Shown one piece after another: positions 43,809-52,962 of a stretch of DNA of 64,000 bases (positions are counted from its first letter, which is position 1; each line of letters starts with the position of its first letter). This DNA is from an uncultured Gemmatimonadota bacterium (lineage in GTDB: Bacteria > Gemmatimonadota > Gemmatimonadetes > Longimicrobiales > Longimicrobiaceae). The stretch lies in contig CADCTW010000002.1 of assembly GCA_902805735.1 (NCBI GenBank), forward strand, positions 1 through 64,000. The letters run 5' to 3'. A model generated the notes under the pieces. It was not told the origin of the DNA, ran no database searches, and worked only from the letters and a program-made list of their open reading frames with translations. Position numbers and translations under genes: made by a program.

Positions 43809-44037
43809 GGCCCTCACCCGGCAGCTTACAGCTGCCACCCTCTCCCAGTAACTGCCCTGGGAGAGGGGACCACGTCGTGCGCGCCGAGCGGCGACCCAGC
43901 GCGCCGGAATGACGGGGTCACGCCCCTGCCACGTGCGTCGCGGCGATCAGGCCCCTGCGGAACCCCACGCGAAGTAGTCCCCTCTCCCATGGTGTTCATG
44001 GGAGAGGGTGGCAGCTGTAAGCTGCCGGGTGAGGGCC
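43809..44037. mobile_element. 229-bp MITE-like element with perfect 39-bp terminal inverted repeats
   Basis: GGCCCTCACCCGGCAGCTTA... (43809-43847) is repeated exactly in inverse at 43999-44037 (...TAAGCTGCCGGGTGAGGGCC). Each end contains its own hairpin: CTCTCCCAG...CCTGGGAGAG on the left and CCTCTCCCATG...CATGGGAGAGG on the right. There is no ORF inside. It sits between convergent genes, 8 bases after the usher-like gene and 7 bases before the MOSC stop, where it may also act as a two-way terminator. Confidence 0.75.
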
Positions 44038-44044
44038 ACGATCC

Positions 44045-44485
44045 TCAGCCCACCGGGTCGCCCACGCGGATCTCGCCGCCCTCCAGGATCTCGGCGCGCA
44101 GGCCGCCGCGCTCGGCCAGGTCGCGCATGACGCCGCGGTAGGTGAAGCGCTGCAGGCGCGAGCAGGGGTCACAGCGCTCCACCCCGCGCACGAGCACGTT
44201 CCCGATCCGGAACACGCGCCCCACCAGGTCGTTCAGGGCCACCCCGCGCGTGACCACGTTGCGCCGCGTGTCGGCGGGGGAGAAGTCGCGGCCGGTGGCG
44301 CGGACGCGCTCCACGGCCTCGGCTTCCACCAGCGTGAGCTGGCAGGTAGCGGCGTAGCGGGTGGGCGGCACCCCCAGGTAGCGGTCGCCCAGCAATCCCT
44401 CTCCGGCCACCGCGGTGGCGGTCTCCACCGGCGTGCGCGGCTCTCCGCGCTCCCGGGCCACGTAGATCGCCTCCACCGTCCCCAT
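44045..44485 (-). CDS. MOSC-domain protein
   Basis: A 146-residue single-domain MOSC protein, the family linked to molybdenum cofactor sulfurases and YiiM-type reductases. Seen: GEGLLGDRYLG near residue 30, QLTLVEAEAVE, TRRNVVTRGVALNDLVGR, and a cysteine motif RCDPCSRLQ that may bind sulfur. It lies two bases downstream of the HD hydrolase gene on the same strand, so the two are co-transcribed. The specific substrate is not evident. Confidence 0.88.
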   Translation of the reverse strand: MGTVEAIYVARERGEPRTPVETATAVAGEGLLGDRYLGVPPTRYAATCQLTLVEAEAVERVRATGRDFSPADTRRNVVTRGVALNDLVGRVFRIGNVLVRGVERCDPCSRLQRFTYRGVMRDLAERGGLRAEILEGGEIRVGDPVG

Positions 44486-44487
44486 CG

Positions 44488-45057
44488 CTACTCGCTCCCC
44501 GCCAGCCCCAGCTCCGGGGCGATGCCGCGCATGGCTTCGATCACGAACGCCACGTGCTCGGCCAGCTCCACGCCCAGCATCTCGGTGGCGCGGCGCACGT
44601 CCTCGCGGTCCACGCCGGCGGCGAAGCCCTTGTCCTTCATCTTCTTGAGCACCGACTTGGCCTCCAGGTCCATCACGGACTTGGAGGGGCGCACCAGGGC
44701 GGCGGCGGTCACCAGGCCGGTGATCTCGTCGCAGGCGTAGAGGGTGCGGTCCAGGAGGGACTCGGGGTGCACGCCGGTGCGCGGGGCGTAGTGCGCCAGG
44801 ATCGCGTGCACCATCTCGTCCGGGTAGCCGCGCTCGCGCAGCAGCTCGGTGCCGGGGACGGGGTGCTCGTCCGGGTAGCGCTCGTAGTCGAAGTCGTGGA
44901 GGAGGCCGGTGAGGCCGAAGAGCTCCTCGTCCTCGCCGAAGCGGCGGGCGTAGGCGCGGCAGGCGGCCTCCACCGAGTACATGTGGCGGCGGAGGCTTTC
45001 GCTCTGCACGTACTCGTGCATCAGCGTGAGGGCTTCTTCGCGGGACGGGAGTGGCAT
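44488..45057 (-). CDS. HD-domain hydrolase
   Basis: A 189-residue cytoplasmic HD-superfamily phosphohydrolase. The first His is probably in SLRRHMYSV, the HD pair is LLHDFDYER, further metal ligands fit DEHPVPG and HAILAHYAP, and the last Asp is CDEITGLV. It matches the small HDIG-type proteins often annotated as hydrolases with unassigned nucleotide substrates. The start codon opens a two-gene unit with the MOSC gene. No dedicated regulator is visible. Confidence 0.88.
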   Translation of the reverse strand: MPLPSREEALTLMHEYVQSESLRRHMYSVEAACRAYARRFGEDEELFGLTGLLHDFDYERYPDEHPVPGTELLRERGYPDEMVHAILAHYAPRTGVHPESLLDRTLYACDEITGLVTAAALVRPSKSVMDLEAKSVLKKMKDKGFAAGVDREDVRRATEMLGVELAEHVAFVIEAMRGIAPELGLAGSE

Positions 45058-45114
45058 CGGTGCAGGGGCCGGGGTGAACGGATTGGGCTCACAGGAGACG
45101 GAGAGGAGGTCATC

Positions 45115-47055
45115 TCAGCGCTTTGCGAGCTGGAAGGTGACGTCCATGGTGGCGCCGCCACCGAGGGCGATCCAGCGCGTCTGCAGGCCGTACTCGGGGT
45201 GCTCGATCTGCACGCGGTAGGTGCCGTGCGGCAGGCGGCGCAGGGAGAACGCGCCGAGCCGGTCGGTGGTGCGCGTTTCTTCGCCCTCTCCCAGCCGCAC
45301 GCGCGCGCCGGAGATGGGGTCGCCGCTCTCCGCGTCCACTACGCGCCCCTCCAGCGACATGGTGGCGGCGCCGGTGGCCTGGTTGTACTCGCCGCGCGCG
45401 CTGGCGGAGGCGGACACCACGAAGGTGCTCAGGTCGCGGAGCACGGGCTCGGCACCGGGGAGGGTGACGGTGATGGTCTCGCCGCTGCGGCCCAGGAAGG
45501 AGGCCCGCGCGGCGAGCCTCACCCCCGGCGGGGCCCCGCAGAAGCGGTAGTGCCCCTCCGAGTCGGCCTCCACCTCGCCGCGCACCGTGCCGGCGGGGCC
45601 GCTCCACCAGATCGCCACGCGGGCACCCGCCAGCGCGGCGCCATTGGCACGGTTGCGCACCGTTCCGGCCAGCACGCCGGTGCCCGCGCGCAGCGAATCG
45701 CCCGCGCACCCCGCGGCGATCGCCGTGGCCAGCGAGGGCGAGACGAGGCGCACCGTGGCGGCCTCCCCCAGCCGCACGGCGACGTCGGTGGCCGGGGCGC
45801 GGTAGCGGAGCGAGTCGGTGCGGGGGTGGGTGAAGGTCACGGAATAGCGCCCCTCGTCCAGCTCCGGCACGCGGAAGCGGCCCTCCGCGTCGGTGACGGC
45901 ACCGCGGTCGGTGCCCACCAGGGTGACGCGGGCGCCCGCCAGCGGGGCCTCGGTGACGGCATCCACCACCGTCCCCTCCAGCGCCCCCGTCTGCGCCGCG
46001 AACACCCGCTCGCCCGCGGAGGTCGTCACCTCGCGCACGTAGCCGCCCGTCTCGTGCAGCGCGTCCAGCACCACGCTGGTGCCGCTGCCGCCGGTGGGCA
46101 GCCGCCACTGCTTGCCGACCAGCACGGGCATGCGCAGCCGCCAGCGCCGCACGATCCACGCGCCGCCGGCCAGCCGCACGAACTCCACCCTCCCGCCCAC
46201 GCCCTCCTGGTCCTCGTTCTGGGAGAGGCCGGTGTAGCGGAAGTCCAGGTGGCGCAGCTCGGCCGTGGCGGGGTCCAGCCAGAGCACCCCGCGCACGTCC
46301 ACGCCCGGCCCGCGCCGGCGCACCGGCTGGAAGGTGAGGCCGATCAGCCCTTGGGTGGCCCCTTCGCCGGCCGCGACCCCGAAGCAGTGGCTGTCCTGGA
46401 ACGCGTCCGAGAGGAGGAGCTGCGCGTCGGGCGCGAAGAAGTAGATGCCGTCGCGGCGCTCTTCGCGGTAGCCGGTGCGGGCCAGGTCGGCCGCGTTCCG
46501 GCTCACCCACACGCCGCGCCCCACCGCCGTGCGCCGCTGCGCCGTCTCGCCGCGCACGCGCTCGCTGGCGGGGTCGATGTCGCGCTCGTAGTCGGTGAAG
46601 CCGAAGCGGAGCGCCCCCGCCGTCCAGGTGGTGGCCTCCAGCGCCTTGCGCGCCTCCTCCCACACCCGCGCGGCCGCGCCCCCCTCCGCCGGCCGCACGT
46701 CGCAGCGCGAGCGCCCCCGCGCCACCAGCCCCTCCAGCGCCACCCCCGCGGAGGCGGCCACCAGGCGGAGCTGGTGCGTGTCGCCGGCCGCCAGCGTCAG
46801 CGGAGCCGAGCTGGTGCTGGCGTAGCCGATGCGCTCCGCGCGCACCCGGTACGTCCCCGCGCCGGAGCCCTGCAGGCTGAAGCGCCCCTCCGCCCCCGTG
46901 AGCGCCCGCGCCACCACCGCTCCACCCGCGCCGCGCAGGCTCACGAACGCCCCCGCCACGGGCCGCCCGGCGGGGTCCACCAGCACCCCCTGCACGCGTT
47001 GCGCGGCCGCCGGCGCGGCGAAGAGGATCAGAGCGACAAGTACGATCGATCGCAT
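45115..47055 (-). CDS. Secreted protein with several carboxypeptidase-regulatory-like domains
   Basis: A 646-residue exported protein (signal peptide SIVLVALILFAAPAAAQ). It has at least four CarboxypepD_reg-like Ig modules: residues ~20-100 (VQGVLVDPAGRPVAGAFVSL), ~360-440 (LEGTVVDAVTEAPLAGARVTL), ~455-530 (LAGTVRNRANGAALAGARVAI) and ~560-640 (LEGRVVDAESGDPISGARVRL). Between the first two is a ~240-residue region with YFFAPDAQLLLSDAF and RVEFVRLAGGAWIVRRW, resembling secreted proteins of unknown role from related phyla. It lacks a TonB plug or barrel, so it is periplasmic or surface-attached rather than a transporter. Function unknown. Confidence 0.8.
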   Translation of the reverse strand: MRSIVLVALILFAAPAAAQRVQGVLVDPAGRPVAGAFVSLRGAGGAVVARALTGAEGRFSLQGSGAGTYRVRAERIGYASTSSAPLTLAAGDTHQLRLVAASAGVALEGLVARGRSRCDVRPAEGGAAARVWEEARKALEATTWTAGALRFGFTDYERDIDPASERVRGETAQRRTAVGRGVWVSRNAADLARTGYREERRDGIYFFAPDAQLLLSDAFQDSHCFGVAAGEGATQGLIGLTFQPVRRRGPGVDVRGVLWLDPATAELRHLDFRYTGLSQNEDQEGVGGRVEFVRLAGGAWIVRRWRLRMPVLVGKQWRLPTGGSGTSVVLDALHETGGYVREVTTSAGERVFAAQTGALEGTVVDAVTEAPLAGARVTLVGTDRGAVTDAEGRFRVPELDEGRYSVTFTHPRTDSLRYRAPATDVAVRLGEAATVRLVSPSLATAIAAGCAGDSLRAGTGVLAGTVRNRANGAALAGARVAIWWSGPAGTVRGEVEADSEGHYRFCGAPPGVRLAARASFLGRSGETITVTLPGAEPVLRDLSTFVVSASASARGEYNQATGAATMSLEGRVVDAESGDPISGARVRLGEGEETRTTDRLGAFSLRRLPHGTYRVQIEHPEYGLQTRWIALGGGATMDVTFQLAKR

Positions 47056-47133
47056 CGCGGGACTCCTGGTGGACGGGGCGGAACTCGGGTATAGAGACGA
47101 ACGCCCGGCGCGGCCGGAATCTGACCTCCCCCT

Positions 47134-47170
47134 CCTCTGTGTCTCTGTGTCTCTGTGTGAGCCCGTCCGT
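47134..47170. repeat. CTCTGTGTCTCTGTGTCTCTGTGTGAG repeat, half copy
   Basis: A reverse-orientation arm of the dispersed repeat, ending GTGAGCCCGTCCGTT immediately beside the asnS stop codon. It lies between two minus-strand genes. No partner arm is present, so it cannot form the long hairpin. Confidence 0.7.
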
Positions 47171-48571
<1,401 letters not shown>

Positions 48572-48695
48572 CGGTCTCAGAGTCTGGTCGTACAGAGGAT
48601 GGTCAGGGTGCCGCTGGCAACTTACTCGCTCCGGCGCAATCTTGCACGCGACGATCCGCGGAACGCCCCGCGGTGTACCCGCAGCCCACGGCCGG

Positions 48696-49307
48696 ATGAC
48701 CGATAGCGAACTTGCACGCGCGCTCGCGCAGGCGTGGCGCTCCGAGCGCGAGCACGTGGAGCGCGTCGTGCTCGCCGCCGCCGTGATCACGACGGCCCTC
48801 GACCGTGCGGGCATGCGCGCCACGCTGGTGGGCGGAGCGGCCATCGAGTTTTACGCGCCGGACGCGTACACCACCGCGGATCTCGACTTCGTGGTGGAGG
48901 GCCGCACGCGTGAGGCCATCGACGAGACCCTCACGTCGCTCCGGATGCAGCGGCAGGGGCGCCACTGGGTACTGGACGACCTGTTCGTGGAGGTCCCTGG
49001 CAGCTACCAAAGTGAGCCGGCGGAATCCTTTGAAATCGGGCCGTTCACCCTGCGTGTGGTCAGGAAGGAGTACGTGCTGGGGGACCGGATCATCGGCTAC
49101 CGCTGGTGGAAGTACGCGGGCTACGGCCTCCAGGCAGTCGATATGATCGATGCGTTCGCGGGTGAGTTGGACGACGCGGCTCTGCGGGCCTATCTCCGCC
49201 GGGAAGGAGCAGAGGACACGTACGATCTGCTGCTGAAGTTGTCTGCGTCCGGATCACCTCCGACCGCTAAGGAGCTTGATGCGCTCTGGCACCTCCACTA
49301 CAGTTGA
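48696..49307 (+). CDS. Nucleotidyltransferase-fold protein (DUF6036-like)
   Basis: A 203-residue cytoplasmic protein with the minimal nucleotidyltransferase core [25 protein letters not shown]: the GG pair plus D-x-D needed for metal and nucleotide binding. This layout is found in DUF6036 and AbiEii-like proteins, often half of toxin-antitoxin or defence pairs. The track ORF starts at 48423 within asnS antisense; ATG 48696 ([10 protein letters not shown]) follows GCCGG and is the sensible start. The next gene begins 4 bases after its stop, so the two are coupled. A toxin-antitoxin role is possible but not shown. Confidence 0.75.
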   Translation: MTDSELARALAQAWRSEREHVERVVLAAAVITTALDRAGMRATLVGGAAIEFYAPDAYTTADLDFVVEGRTREAIDETLTSLRMQRQGRHWVLDDLFVEVPGSYQSEPAESFEIGPFTLRVVRKEYVLGDRIIGYRWWKYAGYGLQAVDMIDAFAGELDDAALRAYLRREGAEDTYDLLLKLSASGSPPTAKELDALWHLHYS

Positions 49308-49311
49308 TTGC

Positions 49312-49539
49312 ATGAATATCGACGACATCGACCTCTCCGAATTCCGGGCCATGTGGGCACGCCGGCGCCAGGCAGCGGCGGCGATCCGCGCCCGCTCGGA
49401 CCCCACGGGCATGACCCGCCCGCCCCGCGACCCGGACGAGCGCGCGTTTCTCGCCGAGCGCGGCCTGCTGGGCCCGTTCATCGAAGAGGACCGGCCCGGC
49501 TGGCGCGAGTACGTCGAGCGGAGGTACAGGCCGAAGTGA
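49312..49539 (+). CDS. Small hypothetical protein coupled to the nucleotidyltransferase gene
   Basis: A 75-residue charged, soluble protein (MNIDDIDLSEFRAMWARRRQ... PGWREYVERRYRPK) starting 4 bases after the nucleotidyltransferase gene. I do not recognise a family. It is Arg/Asp-rich with a likely N-terminal helix and no membrane segment. The tight spacing and lack of its own clear Shine-Dalgarno point to translational coupling, as in two-gene toxin-antitoxin-type modules. The track ORF (49276) extends upstream into the preceding gene; ATG 49312 is preferred. Confidence 0.6.
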   Translation: MNIDDIDLSEFRAMWARRRQAAAAIRARSDPTGMTRPPRDPDERAFLAERGLLGPFIEEDRPGWREYVERRYRPK

Positions 49540-49544
49540 CGGGG

Positions 49545-49608
49545 CTCACACAGAGACACAGAGGCACAGAGATCAGTTCTTCTCTGTGCCTCTGTGTCTC
49601 TGTGTGAG
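49545..49608. repeat. Perfect 28-bp palindrome of the CACAGAG repeat between convergent genes
   Basis: CTCACACAGAGACACAGAGG... (28 bases, 49545-49572), an 8-base spacer TCAGTTCT, then its exact inverse (49581-49608). It fills the gap between the small hypothetical gene and nth, which converge here, so it could terminate both. It is the most regular copy of the family in the window; its left arm is identical over all 28 bases to that of the copy at 63739. Confidence 0.8.
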
Positions 49609-49610
49609 AT

Positions 49611-50273
49611 TCAAGCTCTGTAAGCGGCGGGCGCCGTGGGGCACAGCTCGGCCAGGGCGCAGCGCTCGCAATAGGGGCGGCGCGCGGTGCAGATGGCGCG
49701 GCCGTGGTCGATGGTGCGATGGGTGAAGTGCACGCGCTCCTCGGGAGGGACCAGGGGGATCAGGTCGCGCTCGATCTTCTCGGGGTCCTGCTCGCGGGTG
49801 AGGCCCCAGCGCTGGGCGATGCGGCGCACGTGCGTGTCCACGACGACGCCTTCCGCCATCCCGAAGGCCACGCCCAGTACCACGTTGGCCGTCTTGCGCC
49901 CGACGCCGGGGAGCTGCGTCAGCGCTTCCATGTCCGCGGGCACCTCGCCGCCGAAGCGCTCCGCCAGCACCCGCCCCAGGCCGATCACCGCCTTGGCCTT
50001 CTGGCGGAAGAAGCCGAGCGACCCCAGCAGGCGCTCCATCTCCTCCTGCGATGCGCCCGCGAAGTCCTCCGCGGTGCGGAAGCGGGCGAAGAGGGCCGGG
50101 GTGGCACGGTTGACCGCCGCGTCCGTGGTCTGCGCCGAGAGCACGGTGGCGACGACGAGCTGCAGCGGGTTTTCGTGCACGAGCGAGCACTCGCTGTCGG
50201 GGTACATTCCCTTCAGCCGCTCGATGATGGCGAGGGTGCGCTCACGGCGTGCGCGCTTGCTTTCTCTGGGCAA
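49611..50273 (-). CDS. nth: Endonuclease III
   Basis: A 220-residue base-excision-repair glycosylase/AP lyase for oxidised pyrimidines. Seen: the helix-hairpin-helix LPGVGRKTANVVL with the catalytic Lys, the catalytic Asp in VVDTHVRRI, and a C-terminal [4Fe-4S] loop with the standard C-x6-C-x2-C-x5-C spacing (CTARRPYCERCALAELC). Its start overlaps the end of polX by 32 bases, so the two repair genes form one operon with the unknown gene upstream. Confidence 0.97.
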   Translation of the reverse strand: MPRESKRARRERTLAIIERLKGMYPDSECSLVHENPLQLVVATVLSAQTTDAAVNRATPALFARFRTAEDFAGASQEEMERLLGSLGFFRQKAKAVIGLGRVLAERFGGEVPADMEALTQLPGVGRKTANVVLGVAFGMAEGVVVDTHVRRIAQRWGLTREQDPEKIERDLIPLVPPEERVHFTHRTIDHGRAICTARRPYCERCALAELCPTAPAAYRA

Positions 50274-51969
50274 AATGTTCTTCCACCTCTTCGAGTTGCC
50301 ACGTGTTCAGGACGCCGCGCGCGCCCAGCCACGCCTTGCGCGCCACGTTCACCCCCCACCCCACGTTGTCCAGCCCGCCCACCGAGTGCGCGTCCGGGTT
50401 GATGGGGACGAGGACGCCGCGCTCGGCCGCGTAGCGCGCGTGCCGCCAGTCCAGCTCCAGCCGGGCCGGGTCCGCGTTGATCTCCACCGCCACCCCGTGC
50501 TCGGCCGCCGCGTCGATCACCGCGCGCACGTCCACCGGATACCCGCTGCGCCCCAGGAGGAGCCGCCCCGTCGCGTGCCCCAGGATGGTGAGGCGCGGGT
50601 TCTGGACGGCGCGGATCAGCCGGTCCGTCTGCTCGCGCTCGCTGCGCTGGAACGCGGAGTGGATGGAGCCGACCACGTAGTCGAAGCTCGCCAGCGTGGC
50701 GTCCGGGAAGTCCAGCGCGCCATCCGCCAGGATGTCGGCCTCGGTGCCCTTGAAGACGCGGAAGCGGCCCTTCCCCGCCCCGCCGTGGGCGCGGTTCCAC
50801 GCGTCGATCTCGCGCTGCTGCTTCGCGACCGCTTGCGGGGTGAGGCCGCCCGCGTAGGAGGCGGCCTGGCTGTGGTCCGCGATCCCCAGGTAGCGCCAGC
50901 CGCGGGCCCGCGCACCCTCCGCCATCTCCGCGACCGTCGCCTTGCCGTCCGAGTAGGTGGTGTGGCAGTGGAAGGTGCCGCGCAGGTCGCCCGGCTCCAC
51001 CAGCCGGGGCAGCGTCCCCGCCGCCGCGGCCTCCACCTCGCCCCACCCCTCGCGCAGCTCCGGCGGCACCCAGGCCAGGCCCAGCGCCGCGTAGAGCGCT
51101 TCCTCCGTGGGCGTCGCGACCGTTCCCAGCCCGTCCGCGCCCAGCGCCAGCCCCCGCTCGGCCGCGCGCGCGGCGAGAGCCTGCACGTGCGCCGCGCTCC
51201 CCGTCCACACGGCGAGCGCGGCGCCGAAACGCTCCGGGGCCACGCAGGCGAACCGGGCCGCGAAGCCGTCGCTGAAGCGCACCTCGACGCGCCCTTCCCG
51301 ATCCCCCGCGCCCGCCGTGTGCTCGCCCAGCGTGCGGAACGCGGCGAGCACCTCGTCCGGGCGGTCCGTGGCGGCGACGAGGTCGATGGAGGCGACGATC
51401 TCCATCCGCCGCCGCAGCTCGCCCGCGAGCTCCGCGGACGAGACCCCCGGGAGGGTGCGGACGTGCTCCACCAGCCGCTCGGCCACCTCCAGCGCGCGGT
51501 CGATGCGCCGCTTCCCCCGCGTCTCGCGCACGTAGGCGGCGCCCTCCAGGATCTTCGCCTCCGTCTTCGCGCCGAAGCCGGCGAGCCCGGCGATGCGGCC
51601 GGCGGCTTCCTCCAGCGCGTCCAGCGAGTCGATCCCCAGCTCGGCGTACAGGGCGCGCAGCCGCTTGGTGCCCAGGCCCTTGATGCGCATCAGGTCGTAC
51701 AGCCCCACGGGCGTCTCCGCCATCAGGCGCTGGTGGAGGCCCGAGCGCCCGGTGCGCACCATCTCGTCGATGATCCCCGCGATCCCCTCGCCGATGCCGG
51801 GGATGGAGGTGAGGGCGCCGGCGCGCGCCAGCCCCTCCACATCGGCGCCGGAGCCCTCCAGCCGCCGCGCCGCGCTGGCGTAGGCGCGCGCGCGGAAGGG
51901 ATCGCCGCCCACGACCTCCAGCAGCATGGCGATCTCGGCCAGGACGGCGGCGGCCTCGGCGGCGGTCAT
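50242..51969 (-). CDS. polX: PolX-type DNA polymerase/3'-5' exonuclease with PHP domain
   Basis: A 575-residue family X repair protein. Residues 1-~330 are the polymerase-like half: helix-hairpin-helix segments (LTSIPGIGEGIAGIIDEM, LMRIKGLGTKRLRALY) and a palm region with IVASIDLVAATDRPDEV. From ~335 the PHP metal-dependent phosphoesterase domain follows (GTFHCHTTYSDGKATVAEMA, GIADHSQ, GSIHSAF, GHATGRLLLG, NPDAHSVGG). The canonical palm G-S-x-R-R..D stretch reads ELAGELRRRMEIVASIDLV, so the first part of the polymerase signature is altered and nucleotide transfer may be weak. The track ORF starts at 52476; ATG 51969 overlaps the previous stop (ATGA). Confidence 0.93.
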   Translation of the reverse strand: MTAAEAAAVLAEIAMLLEVVGGDPFRARAYASAARRLEGSGADVEGLARAGALTSIPGIGEGIAGIIDEMVRTGRSGLHQRLMAETPVGLYDLMRIKGLGTKRLRALYAELGIDSLDALEEAAGRIAGLAGFGAKTEAKILEGAAYVRETRGKRRIDRALEVAERLVEHVRTLPGVSSAELAGELRRRMEIVASIDLVAATDRPDEVLAAFRTLGEHTAGAGDREGRVEVRFSDGFAARFACVAPERFGAALAVWTGSAAHVQALAARAAERGLALGADGLGTVATPTEEALYAALGLAWVPPELREGWGEVEAAAAGTLPRLVEPGDLRGTFHCHTTYSDGKATVAEMAEGARARGWRYLGIADHSQAASYAGGLTPQAVAKQQREIDAWNRAHGGAGKGRFRVFKGTEADILADGALDFPDATLASFDYVVGSIHSAFQRSEREQTDRLIRAVQNPRLTILGHATGRLLLGRSGYPVDVRAVIDAAAEHGVAVEINADPARLELDWRHARYAAERGVLVPINPDAHSVGGLDNVGWGVNVARKAWLGARGVLNTWQLEEVEEHFAQRKQARTP

Positions 51970-52805
51970 CCCGCGCCGGCCAGCCGCACGCGCTGGAAGG
52001 GCAGCCGCGACAGCGGGATGCTCCCCTGGCGGTCTTCCGTGCGCCGCTCGGGCGCCGTCTCGGTGGGGACCTCGCCCGTCTGCGTGTCGATGTACCACAG
52101 GGCGCGCGCCAGCAGCTTGAGCGCCTCGGTGTTTGTCAGGATCGAGTAGAGCCCCGCCATCTCGCCGCCGGGGAGGATGTTCTCGAAATCCCGCCCGCCC
52201 TCGCGCCCCGGCGCCTCCGCCCAGTCCGCCGGGATGCCGGGGCCGACCTCCGTGTCGAACGGGATCACGCTGAACCCCGCGCGATCGCGCCGCACGCCCA
52301 GCACCATCAGCACCTGCAGGTCGCTGAACCCGGGGCCCAGCGGATCGATCCCGGCCGACTGCACGGCGAAGAAGCCGTCCACGGGCTCCGGCGGCGCATC
52401 CACGGCGATGGTGGCCCAGAAGAGGCGCGGGGGAAGCTGCACGTACACGCACGGATAGGGAAGACGCAGCTCCCATCCCGCCAGCCTGGGCGCAGCTTCC
52501 ACCAGGTAGCGCGCGGTGGCCGGCTCCAGCGAGTAGAGCCGCCGGCCGAAGCGCCAGAAGTTGAAGCCGTGGTAGAGGAGGAGGCGGTACTCCTCCAGCT
52601 GCTCGGCCGTGGCGTCGGCGGGCACCACCTGGCGGAGCGCCTCGGCGGCCACGGTGATGAAGCCGAAGCGGTCGAGCCGCGCCGGGTCTTCCGACTGCGC
52701 CTCGGCCTCGGCCTGGATGTCCGGGAACACGCGCTCCTCGAAGCCCGCCTCGCCGAACACCAGCTCGTACGGCGTCACCAGCGGGCCCTTGTCGATCTCG
52801 TTCAT
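51966..52805 (-). CDS. Hypothetical protein in the polX-nth operon
   Basis: A 279-residue soluble protein I do not recognise. It starts MNEIDKGPLVTPYELVFGE at an ATG chosen over the long track extension (53141), which runs through the CACAGAG repeat. Features: an acidic Glu/Ala-rich segment (DIQAEAEAQSEDPARLDRFG), a helical RLLLYHGFNFWRFGRRLYSL, and a central beta-rich part (LPYPCVYVQLPPRLFWATI, GFFAVQSAGIDPLGPG). There is no signal peptide or membrane helix. It overlaps polX by 4 bases (ATGA), so coupling to the repair genes is clear from sequence, though a repair role is only an inference. Confidence 0.7.
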   Translation of the reverse strand: MNEIDKGPLVTPYELVFGEAGFEERVFPDIQAEAEAQSEDPARLDRFGFITVAAEALRQVVPADATAEQLEEYRLLLYHGFNFWRFGRRLYSLEPATARYLVEAAPRLAGWELRLPYPCVYVQLPPRLFWATIAVDAPPEPVDGFFAVQSAGIDPLGPGFSDLQVLMVLGVRRDRAGFSVIPFDTEVGPGIPADWAEAPGREGGRDFENILPGGEMAGLYSILTNTEALKLLARALWYIDTQTGEVPTETAPERRTEDRQGSIPLSRLPFQRVRLAGAG

Positions 52806-52835
52806 ACGGCGATCCCGCGGAAGCCCGTCACGTTC

Positions 52836-52875
52836 TTCCTCCGTGTCTCTGTGTCTCTGTGTGAGGCCCGTTGTT
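52836..52875. repeat. CTCCGTGTCTCTGTGTCTCTGTGTGAG repeat, half copy
   Basis: A reverse-orientation arm of the dispersed repeat in the 157-bp gap between the divergent hypothetical gene and the histidine kinase. It ends GTGAGGCCCGTTGTT. Being between divergent genes, this copy is not in a terminator position. Confidence 0.65.
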
Positions 52876-52962
52876 GAAGGAGCACCGCCGCCTGCAAGCC
52901 CGGTTCCGCGCCTCGCGGAATGGAGCTTGCCCCGTCCACCACAGACCCTTTCCACCGAGCCG

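Noticed and set aside
44554-47094. 846-aa plus-strand ORF over the HD hydrolase and regulatory-repeat genes
   Set aside because: Spans two well-supported minus-strand genes and has shadow-like composition.
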